Assembly: GCA_035637455.1 (NCBI GenBank)
Contig: DASPXE010000152.1
Location: forward strand, 1 to 10,600
Reading direction: 5' to 3'
DNA: 10,600 nucleotides
Source: 20CM-4-69-16 sp035637455
Lineage (GTDB): Bacteria > Gemmatimonadota > Gemmatimonadetes > Gemmatimonadales > GWC2-71-9
This document shows, piece after piece, positions 1-5,391 of the stretch. Each line of letters begins with the position of its first letter. Within the stretch, counting starts at the first letter, position 1. The position numbers and the translations under genes are program-made. The notes under the pieces were generated by a model. The model had not been told where the DNA came from. It searched no databases and saw nothing but the letters and a program-made list of their open reading frames with translations.

Positions 1-1194
1 CCGCTTGTCGTCGGCGCCCACCGCCTGCAGGGCCTTCGCGTTCACGCCCGGCAGCAACGAGAGCACCTGCTTGAGCGGCCCCATCGCCTGCATCTGCTTC
101 AGGGCGACGAGGAAGTCTCCGAGATCCATCCCCTTTTTCGAGCGCGCCTTCCGCTCGAGCCGCTGCGCCGCCTCGCCGTCCATCGCGGTCGCCGCCTTCT
201 CCACCAACCCCACCACGTCGCCCTGCCCCAGGATCCGACCCGCTATCCGTCCTGGGTCGAAGGGCTCGAGCGCGTCCAGCTTTTCTCCCACGCCGACGTA
301 CTTGATCGGTACGCCGGTCGCGCCGTGGATCGACAGAGCCGCGCCGCCGCGCGCGTCACCGTCGAGCTTGGTGAGAATCACCCCCGTGAGCCGCACGGCC
401 GCGTGGAACCCCTGCGCGATCCGCACCGCGTCCTGCCCGGTCATCCCGTCCGCCACGAGCAGCACCTCCCGGGGGTCGACGGCCAACCGTAGAGCGCGTA
501 GCTCGTCCATCATCGCCGCGTCGATCTGCAGCCGCCCGGCTGTGTCCACGATGACGGTGCGGCAGCGTGCCTGCTCGGCGGCCCGCAGAGCGTCGCGCAC
601 CAGCTCGACCGCCCCGCCCGGGGATGGTAGGGGCGCAGCATGCTGCGCCCCTACACCACCTGGTCCATGCTCCGCCGCCCCGAACACGGGCACCCCCACC
701 TGCACGGCCAGTTGCCGTAGCTGGTCCGCCGCCGCCGGTCGATACACGTCCGCCGCGACGAGGCACGGAGCCTTCTGTTCCAGCTTCAGCCGCCGGGCGA
801 GCTTCGCCGCCGTCGTGGTCTTCCCCGATCCCTGCAGACCCACGAGCAGGATCAGCGTGGGGCCCACGGACGCGAACTGTAGGGGCGCGGCATGCTGCGT
901 CCCTACCAGCCGTCCGTCGGGTCCGACGTCGGCCCCCAGCATCCGCGCCAGCTCGTCGTGCACGAGCTTCACGACCTGCTGGCCGGGGCTCACCGACGTG
1001 ATCTGGAGCGCGCCGACCGCCCGCTCGTGCACCCGCTCGACGAAGCCGCGCGTCACTTCGAAGCCCACGTCCGCCTCGAGTAGGTGGCGGCGGATCTCGC
1101 GCAACGCCTCGGTCACGTCTGCCTCCGAGAGCACGCCGCGCCCCGTGAGACGCTTCAGGACCGCGGTGATCTGCTCCGAGAGGGCCGTAAACAT
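1..1194 (-). CDS. ffh: Signal recognition particle GTPase Ffh, 3' end cut by window edge
   Basis: Ffh binds SRP RNA and signal sequences of nascent membrane proteins and, with FtsY, delivers ribosomes to the Sec translocon. The 398 visible residues start at ATG 1194 (MFTALSEQIT). They contain the N domain helices, Walker A GLQGSGKTT at residues 119-127, AADVYRPAAADQL, VDTAGRL, TKLDGDARGGAA, and the opening of the methionine-rich M domain (MDLGDF..KQMQAMGPL). The rest lies left of the window. Two copies of a 28-bp palindrome are translated in frame. One gives residues 97-106 in the N-G linker just before Walker A, and one gives residues 181-190 in a loop before VDTAGRL. All GTPase motifs remain intact, so the protein is probably functional. 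There is no Shine-Dalgarno sequence before the ATG, which fits a leaderless transcript from the candidate promoter just upstream. Identification is essentially certain. Confidence 0.97.
   Translation of the reverse strand, partial: MFTALSEQITAVLKRLTGRGVLSEADVTEALREIRRHLLEADVGFEVTRGFVERVHERAVGALQITSVSPGQQVVKLVHDELARMLGADVGPDGRLVGTQHAAPLQFASVGPTLILLVGLQGSGKTTTAAKLARRLKLEQKAPCLVAADVYRPAAADQLRQLAVQVGVPVFGAAEHGPGGVGAQHAAPLPSPGGAVELVRDALRAAEQARCRTVIVDTAGRLQIDAAMMDELRALRLAVDPREVLLVADGMTGQDAVRIAQGFHAAVRLTGVILTKLDGDARGGAALSIHGATGVPIKYVGVGEKLDALEPFDPGRIAGRILGQGDVVGLVEKAATAMDGEAAQRLERKARSKKGMDLGDFLVALKQMQAMGPLKQVLSLLPGVNAKALQAVGADDKR
627..654. repeat. Perfect 28-bp palindrome inserted in frame in ffh
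   Basis: The two 14-bp arms are exact reverse complements with no loop (half-site GTAGGGGCGCAGCA). On the ffh coding strand it is read as VGAQHAAPL, residues 181-189, between PVFGAAEHGPGG and PSPGGAVELV. This is a loop where other Ffh proteins are shorter. A second, diverged copy lies 224 bp away in the same gene. It resembles the palindromic elements that Rickettsia carries inside genes in behaviour, though not in sequence. Confidence 0.93.
879..906. repeat. Second copy of the 28-bp palindrome, in frame in ffh
   Basis: It matches the copy at 627-654 at 26 of 28 positions. Each of the two differences (positions 11 and 22 of the element) turns a Watson-Crick pair into G-T when the plus strand is folded, and into A-C on the coding-strand RNA. 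It is read in the same phase as the other copy and gives VGTQHAAPL, residues 97-105, between the N domain (GPDGRL) and the first strand of the G domain (TLILLVGLQGSGKTT). Confidence 0.9.
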
Positions 1195-1201
1195 CGGGGC
1201 A

Positions 1202-1232
1202 CAAAGCTACTTATGGAGTTGGCGGATTCAAA
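1202..1232 (-). promoter_or_regulatory. Candidate Bacteroidota-type promoter for a leaderless ffh mRNA
   Basis: On the minus strand TTTG (1232-1229) is followed by exactly 19 bases and then TAGCTTTG (1209-1202). This matches the -33/-7 consensus TTTG-N19-21-TAnnTTTG of the Bacteroidota primary sigma factor. Only 7 bases separate the -7 element from the ffh ATG at 1194, so the transcript would begin at or within a base or two of the start codon. That agrees with the absence of a ribosome binding site. The match is seen directly; its function is inferred. Confidence 0.5.
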
Positions 1233-1255
1233 GGGGGGATGCCGGTAAGAAGCCT

Positions 1256-1308
1256 GTAAGAGACCGGGGAAAGGGGAAGGGGCCCTTCCCCCTTCCCCGG
1301 CCTCTTAC
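1256..1308 (-). terminator. Near-perfect 26-bp hairpin over the lipoprotein stop codon; possible terminator or palindromic repeat
   Basis: Arms 1256-1281 and 1283-1308 pair over 26 positions with two non-Watson-Crick pairs. Both are G-U wobbles in RNA of the minus strand and A-C mismatches in the plus-strand RNA, so the structure is better in the direction the flanking genes are transcribed. The lipoprotein stop TAA (1307-1305) lies in the first arm. No U-tract follows, so ordinary intrinsic termination is uncertain. The G-rich arms (GGGG-AA-GGGGG-AA-GGGG) could also fold as a quadruplex. A further TAAGA-containing segment at 1242-1250 could pair alternatively with 1303-1311. Confidence 0.5.
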
Positions 1309-2534
1309 CGGCCTTTAACGAAGGTAATCTGCGGCACGCTCCGCCATCCTGCCCATCCCGTCGGCGCGTCTACCAGCCGCACCAGTGATCGACCGTCGAG
1401 GGTGAGTCGCTTGATTTCCCACCGTCTGGCCGCCGCTCGGTCCGACCGCCTCCGGGTCCAGGCCCGCTCCAATCCCTTGGCAAAGCGCGCCGCTGCGGCG
1501 GAGTTGTCCCAGGCCGAGTACCACACCAGCGCCTCGAACGCCGGCCCCAGGATGCGATAGCGGTCGCCGCCCCAGCCGCCGGCGAGCCACGCCGCCTGGT
1601 CCTCCGTACTGTCGTCGAGCAGCTGCGCGAACAGCAGCCGGATCTCGAATTCGCCGAGGTCGTCCTCGTAGCGCACCGTATCGGGCGACGGTGCGACGAA
1701 CGCGAGCACGAGCGGCGTGTCGCCCGCCGCATAGCGGTCGGGATGCAGGATCTGCTCGGTGGACGCGGGCATCGCCGCCCCGTACGGCTGCCGGCCGGGA
1801 TGGGTGGTGTCGAACCAGCGAACGAAGTCGGCCCCCGCCAGGTACGGGAAGATCAGCGTCTCGCGCAGCCAGCGGGGTGCGTGCGCAAAGGCGGGCATGC
1901 GCCGCTGCTGGGCCATCGTGGCCAGGCGCGCCTCCCAGAAGCTGGGGAGCTGCTCGAGGCGCTGCTCGGGCATCATCACGAGCGTCTGTACCAGCGTGGC
2001 CTGGCCTTCGAGAACGGCCTGCGCAGCACCCCGGCGGTCATTCGCGTGCTTCAGCTCGAGCAGCGAATCGAGGTTGACGTATTGGCCCTGCAGAGCGTGC
2101 ACGAGCTCGTGCGTGACGCTGGTGCGCACAATGAACGAATCGATGTCCGTCGGCACATAGAGGGTGTTCGAGTCGGGATCGAAGTAGCCGCCGATCTGCT
2201 CGGTGAGGACGTCCGCAAACGATTCCCGCAGGTCGAGCGAATCGGGCACGAAGCCGAAGAGGCGCAGCGTCGCCTGCAGTCCGGCGAGCTCAGCGGGCGG
2301 GAGATCCTCGTTGAACTTGTGGACGATGTAGTCGCGCACCTGATTCCGGCTGCGGGGCGCGACCGCGGGATCGCGTTTGAATTTGAGCCCGGTCACCTGC
2401 TCGAGCGCGGGCATCCGTTGGTGCACCAGCTCGCGCAACGCGCTCTGGCGTTGCACCGCCTCCGCCCGATCGCGACACCCCAAGACGACGCCGGCGGCGG
2501 CGAGTGCTGCCCCGGCGCCGCGCAGCCGCTTCAT
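1305..2534 (-). CDS. Putative zinc-metalloprotease lipoprotein (HELVH motif)
   Basis: A predicted lipoprotein of 409 residues from ATG 2534. The N-terminus MKRLRGAGAALAAAGVVLGC is a lipoprotein signal peptide with lipobox VLGC (Cys20). The HExxH motif HELVH is at residues 142-146, and Glu176 in VLEGQAT is a plausible third zinc ligand, as in gluzincin-type peptidases. It has no recognised named family. The substrate is unknown, and exposure to the periplasm or outer surface is inferred from the signal. The ATG overlaps the TGA of the AAA+ gene as ATGA, implying translational coupling. An in-frame GTG at 2543 is an alternative start, with GGAAGAG six bases before it. The C-terminus (..VKGR) and the stop codon lie within or beside the large hairpin, so the tail may have been altered by that element. 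Confidence 0.85.
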   Translation of the reverse strand: MKRLRGAGAALAAAGVVLGCRDRAEAVQRQSALRELVHQRMPALEQVTGLKFKRDPAVAPRSRNQVRDYIVHKFNEDLPPAELAGLQATLRLFGFVPDSLDLRESFADVLTEQIGGYFDPDSNTLYVPTDIDSFIVRTSVTHELVHALQGQYVNLDSLLELKHANDRRGAAQAVLEGQATLVQTLVMMPEQRLEQLPSFWEARLATMAQQRRMPAFAHAPRWLRETLIFPYLAGADFVRWFDTTHPGRQPYGAAMPASTEQILHPDRYAAGDTPLVLAFVAPSPDTVRYEDDLGEFEIRLLFAQLLDDSTEDQAAWLAGGWGGDRYRILGPAFEALVWYSAWDNSAAAARFAKGLERAWTRRRSDRAAARRWEIKRLTLDGRSLVRLVDAPTGWAGWRSVPQITFVKGR

Positions 2535-3709
2535 CCCTGCCACTCGATGCTCTTCCCGACCGACGCCCCGACCGCGCGGGCGATGTCCTGGCCGCGTACG
2601 ACGATCCCCTGGTGCTCCAGCTCTTCGCGGAGCAGCTGGTCGAGTTCCGCGCGGCGGTCGGCGAGGGACGGTCGAGGACGGTCGAGGACGGTCGAGGACG
2701 GCCGGGGTTCGTCCGCGGCCTCACCTTGACCGTCTTTGCCCGTCTTCGACCGCCCTGGACCGCCCAGCATCTTCTCGATCTCCGCGCCAATGCGTTCCAG
2801 CATCGGGAAGATCTCGGCCACGAGGTCCTCGGCCGGCTCGGTTGCCGGGGCTTCGTGGGTCAGCCCCCGCCGGATCATCGCGTCCACCTTGCGCCGCTCG
2901 CGGATGAGATGGTCGAGCGCGGGCGACACCTTCGCCGCAGCCTGGGCGTGGGCGCACGCTTCGTCCAGCACGTCGATCGCCTTGTCCGGGCGGGCGCGCT
3001 CGGGGACGAAGCGGTCGGTGAGCACGATCGCGGCCTTGAGGGCGTCGTCGGTGATGGCAACGGCGTGGTGCCGCTCGAGGCGCGGGCGCCGCGCCACCAG
3101 CACCTCCCACGTCTGGATGGCGTCCAGCTCCTCGACGACGACCGGCTGGAACCGCCGTTCGAGCGCCGGGTCGCCCCGGATCCATTTGTCGTACTCACCG
3201 CCGGTCGTCGCGCCGATAATGCGGATGTCGCCGCGCACCAGCGCGGGCTTCAGCATGTTGGCCGCGTCCATCGCGGCCCCGAGGGCCGTGCCTTGGCCGA
3301 TGAGGTTGTGCAACTCGTCCACGAACAGGATCAGGTCGGGGTCGGCCGAGAGCTCGCGCACCAGCTTGCGGATCCGCTCCTCGTACTGGCCGCGGAACGC
3401 CGTCCCCGCGAGCAGCGCCACGTGATCCAGGGCGACGAGCCGCGCGTCCTTCAACGCGGGCGGGACGTCGCCGCCCGCGATGCGCTGCGCCAACCCCTCG
3501 ACGATAGCGGTCTTTCCGACGCCTGCCTTGCCGATCAACGCCGGGTTGTTCTTGCTGTGCCGCAGCAGGATGTCCACCACGCGGGCGATCTCCGCGTCCC
3601 GGCAGCGGACCGGCTCCAAGTCGCCACGTCGCGCCTGCACGGTGAGGTCGACGCCGACGCGGTCGAGCACCGCCCCCGAGTCGAACAGCCCTTCGAACGG
3701 ATCGCCCAT
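2531..3709 (-). CDS. AAA+ ATPase resembling only the first ATPase ring of ClpA/ClpB
   Basis: A 392-residue Hsp100-type ATPase. The ClpA/B NBD1 signatures appear in order: DLTVQARRGDLEPV..R, Walker A GKAGVGKT (60-67), pore-loop-like GTAFRGQYEER (with Phe where ClpB has Tyr), Walker B LILFVDE (126-132), sensor 1 IIGATT, arginine finger LERRFQP (183-189), and DKAIDVLDEA. It lacks the ClpA/B N-terminal substrate domain and the whole second ATPase domain. It ends with IVVRGQDIARAV, the segment that in ClpB leads into NBD2, so it is cut at a domain border. Residues about 315-352 are a low-complexity linker encoded by two decanucleotide arrays. The ATG lies 4 bp after the prepilin peptidase stop, and its TGA overlaps the next ATG. 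It may unfold or remodel proteins. No ClpP-binding IGF/L loop is evident, so a role as a protease partner is unproven. Confidence 0.9.
   Translation of the reverse strand: MGDPFEGLFDSGAVLDRVGVDLTVQARRGDLEPVRCRDAEIARVVDILLRHSKNNPALIGKAGVGKTAIVEGLAQRIAGGDVPPALKDARLVALDHVALLAGTAFRGQYEERIRKLVRELSADPDLILFVDELHNLIGQGTALGAAMDAANMLKPALVRGDIRIIGATTGGEYDKWIRGDPALERRFQPVVVEELDAIQTWEVLVARRPRLERHHAVAITDDALKAAIVLTDRFVPERARPDKAIDVLDEACAHAQAAAKVSPALDHLIRERRKVDAMIRRGLTHEAPATEPAEDLVAEIFPMLERIGAEIEKMLGGPGRSKTGKDGQGEAADEPRPSSTVLDRPRPSLADRRAELDQLLREELEHQGIVVRGQDIARAVGASVGKSIEWQG
2666..2701 (+). repeat. Decanucleotide tandem repeat, 3.6 exact copies
   Basis: The unit GTCGAGGACG is repeated with an exact 10-base period over 36 bp inside the AAA+ gene. 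Ten is not a multiple of three, so successive units are read in different frames. The array encodes part of the low-complexity stretch RPSSTVLDRPRPSLA. A diverged array of the same unit lies about 20 bp away in the opposite orientation. Confidence 0.9.
2723..2766 (-). repeat. Diverged decanucleotide array, inverted relative to its neighbour
   Basis: Ten-base units at 2731-2740, 2741-2750 and 2751-2760, with partial units on each side, are diverged relatives of the neighbouring repeat unit. On the minus strand the best unit is GTCGAAGACG, matching GTCGAGGACG of the neighbouring array at 9 of 10 positions. The array encodes GGPGRSKTGKDGQG of the AAA+ linker. Because the two arrays are inverted, the mRNA could form an imperfect hairpin here. 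Confidence 0.7.
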
Positions 3710-3713
3710 CCGG

Positions 3714-4499
3714 TCACCCCGCCCGCAGGAACCGCAGGTACCAGTCGATGATGGCGTCGCGGAATACGAACACGACGGCCGCCCCCATGGCGAGGAATAC
3801 CCCGAACGGGACGTGGCGCTTCTTGCCCCGGAGCAGGAGCGGGACGTACACCAGGCTGCCGAACACCGACGCCGCGAACACGGTCAGCAGCACGCCCTTC
3901 CAGCCGACGAACGCGCCCACCATCGCCATCATCTTGATATCGCCGCCCCCCATCGCCTCTTCCCCGAAGACCCACCGCCCGGCGACGCCGACCGCGTACA
4001 GTAGCGCGAAGCCCGTCGCCGCGCCGAGCACTGCTTCCTTGAACCCCGGCACGCCCGCCGCGAGGGAGGCGCCGAGACCGATGATGAGACCGGCCCAGTT
4101 GTATTCGTCGGGGATCAGGTAATGGCGAGCGTCGGTCACGGCGATGCCGAGCAGGATCGTCCCCAGGAGCGCGGCGGCGAGGAAGTGAACGGTCGGTCCG
4201 TAGGCCACCATCGCGGCGATCCACAGGACCCCGACGACGGCCTCGATGATCGGGTATTGCAGCGAGATGGGGTGTCCGCACCGGCGACACCGACCGCGCA
4301 GCAGCAGCCACGAGACCACGGGGATGTTGTCCCGCCACGCGATCGGCTGCCGGCAGCTCGGACAAGTAGAGGGGGGGCGGAAGAGGGAGCGCTGCCGCTT
4401 GTCTTCCTTCGCCAGGCGCAGGATGCAGACGTTCAGGAAGCTCCCGAAGCAGAGCCCGAGGAGAGCGGCTCCGACGAGCAGGATCGGATCAACGACCAC
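3714..4499 (-). CDS. pilD: Prepilin peptidase (type IV leader peptidase, PilD/GspO family)
   Basis: An inner-membrane aspartic protease that cleaves the short leader of type IV pilins or type II secretion pseudopilins and N-methylates the new N-terminus. The 261-residue protein shows the full architecture. It has GSFLNVCILRL near the N-terminus, then the methylase-loop cysteines C46, C49, C71 and C74 (CPSC..CRRC), several membrane segments, and the catalytic aspartates D123 (VTDARHYLIPDE) and D187 (GGGDIK). The GTG start at 4499 overlaps the methyltransferase gene by 11 bp and has GAGGTGA just upstream. The only other pilus or secretion gene that could be in this cluster is the downstream AAA+ gene, which is not a PilB/GspE type. 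The pilin genes must therefore lie elsewhere. Confidence 0.96.
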   Translation of the reverse strand: MVVDPILLVGAALLGLCFGSFLNVCILRLAKEDKRQRSLFRPPSTCPSCRQPIAWRDNIPVVSWLLLRGRCRRCGHPISLQYPIIEAVVGVLWIAAMVAYGPTVHFLAAALLGTILLGIAVTDARHYLIPDEYNWAGLIIGLGASLAAGVPGFKEAVLGAATGFALLYAVGVAGRWVFGEEAMGGGDIKMMAMVGAFVGWKGVLLTVFAASVFGSLVYVPLLLRGKKRHVPFGVFLAMGAAVVFVFRDAIIDWYLRFLRAG

Positions 4500-5295
4500 G
4501 CGTCACCTCGAAGAGGAGAATGCCCGCCGCGACCGCGACGTTCAGCGACTCGGCGCCCTGGGCGAGGGGGATCGCCACACGCTTCGCGGCCACCGCGTTG
4601 AACTGCGGCCGGATACCTGCGCCCTCGTTGCCGACGATCACCGCGATCGGCCCTTCTGACTTCCCCTGTCCGCCTTCCCCCCACGCCCGCGGCAGGGGCA
4701 CGCCGTCGGCGGCCGCGGCCCACAAGGTCACGCCGTGCCGGCGCGCCCACGCGATGAAGGCGGTATCGTCGAGCGGCACGACCGGATGGCGGAAGGTCGC
4801 GCCCATCGCGGCGCGCAGCGCCTTGGGGTTGAGCGTGTCGGCGGTGCCGCGCAGGACGACGGTGCCCGCCGCGCCCAGGGCGTGCGCGGTGCGGATGAGC
4901 GTGCCCACGTTCCCCGGGTCCTGCACGCCGTCGATGACGAGAGCCGTGCTGCGCACTCCGCCGAGCGGGATGTCGTCGGCTGCCCAGGTGCGAGGTTCGA
5001 CCACCGCGACGATGCCCTGCGGCGCATCCGTGTCGGCGACCTCGGCGAGGGCGCGCGCCGAGCCCTCTTCCACGGGCACGGCGTGCCGCTCCAGCTCCAC
5101 CACCAGCTCGCGGCCGCGCGTCGTGCGGGCCAGGTCCGGGGCGACCAGGGCGCCACGGAAGGTCAGGCCCGCCGCGAGCGCTTCCTCCACGAGACGCACC
5201 CCCTCGATCAGGGCGAGCCCGCGACGGCCGCGCGCCTTGCGCCGTTGAAGATCGCGGATCGTGGACTGCAGATTACTAGCAATGGGTGTCCTCAC
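4489..5295 (-). CDS. TrmH/SpoU-family RNA 2'-O-methyltransferase
   Basis: A SPOUT-fold methyltransferase that transfers methyl from S-adenosylmethionine to a ribose 2'-OH in rRNA or tRNA; the target base cannot be told from the sequence. Of its 268 residues, 1-90 form a substrate-binding domain (ALIEGVRLVEEAL, then the PQGIVAVVE strand). The knotted catalytic domain carries motif 1 IDGVQDPGNVGTLIRTA (121-137), motif 2 VIVGNEGAGI (219-228) and motif 3 IPLAQGAESLNVAVAAGI (242-259). The GTG start at 5295 is the only reasonable one; a GGAGG lies 13 bases upstream, which is rather far. Two stretches look repeat-derived: residues about 5-18 (LQSTIRDLQ) and a glycine-rich loop, residues about 206-215, just before motif 2. 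It is the first gene of the minus-strand cluster. Confidence 0.94.
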   Translation of the reverse strand: MRTPIASNLQSTIRDLQRRKARGRRGLALIEGVRLVEEALAAGLTFRGALVAPDLARTTRGRELVVELERHAVPVEEGSARALAEVADTDAPQGIVAVVEPRTWAADDIPLGGVRSTALVIDGVQDPGNVGTLIRTAHALGAAGTVVLRGTADTLNPKALRAAMGATFRHPVVPLDDTAFIAWARRHGVTLWAAAADGVPLPRAWGEGGQGKSEGPIAVIVGNEGAGIRPQFNAVAAKRVAIPLAQGAESLNVAVAAGILLFEVTRGR

Positions 5296-5391
5296 GCGTT
5301 CGGGCCCGCCTCCGAGTCATCAATATGCGAAGAAGCGGCGCCGGAGTCTGCCCCTCCAGTGCAGCGGACACGGGCGACTGACGGGGCCCGT
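5296..5391. promoter_or_regulatory. Divergent intergenic region between the methyltransferase and thiD genes
   Basis: This 96-bp gap must carry the start signals for both the minus-strand cluster and thiD if neither is read through from elsewhere. I see no convincing -35/-10 pair, no TAnnTTTG element, and no riboswitch. In particular there is no TPP (THI-box) motif before thiD, though the space is too short for one. GGAGG on the minus strand (about 5309-5313) could serve the methyltransferase. Confidence 0.35.

Noticed and set aside
5..1318. A 437-codon plus-strand open frame across the ffh region
   Set aside because: It is antisense to ffh, whose protein has every SRP GTPase motif. The serine/arginine/alanine-rich translation is typical of a GC-rich shadow frame.
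2504..3751. A 415-codon plus-strand open frame over the AAA+ gene
   Set aside because: Antisense to a gene with clear Walker A, Walker B and arginine-finger motifs; no recognisable domain in the translation.
4991..5003. GAGGTTCGACC resembling a tRNA T-arm
   Set aside because: It lies inside the methyltransferase coding frame, and no acceptor, D-arm or anticodon stem can be built around it. The similar GGTTCGA at about 8408 is inside the DUF5916 gene.
4735..5391. Upstream extension of the thiD frame by 219 codons
   Set aside because: The extension is antisense to the SpoU-type methyltransferase and has no domain. ThiD proteins begin at the (M)KIALTIAGSDS segment, which here starts at 5392.
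5296..5391. Possible TPP riboswitch ahead of thiD
   Set aside because: The gap is 96 bp, shared with a divergent gene, and no conserved CUGAGA-type THI-box core was found.
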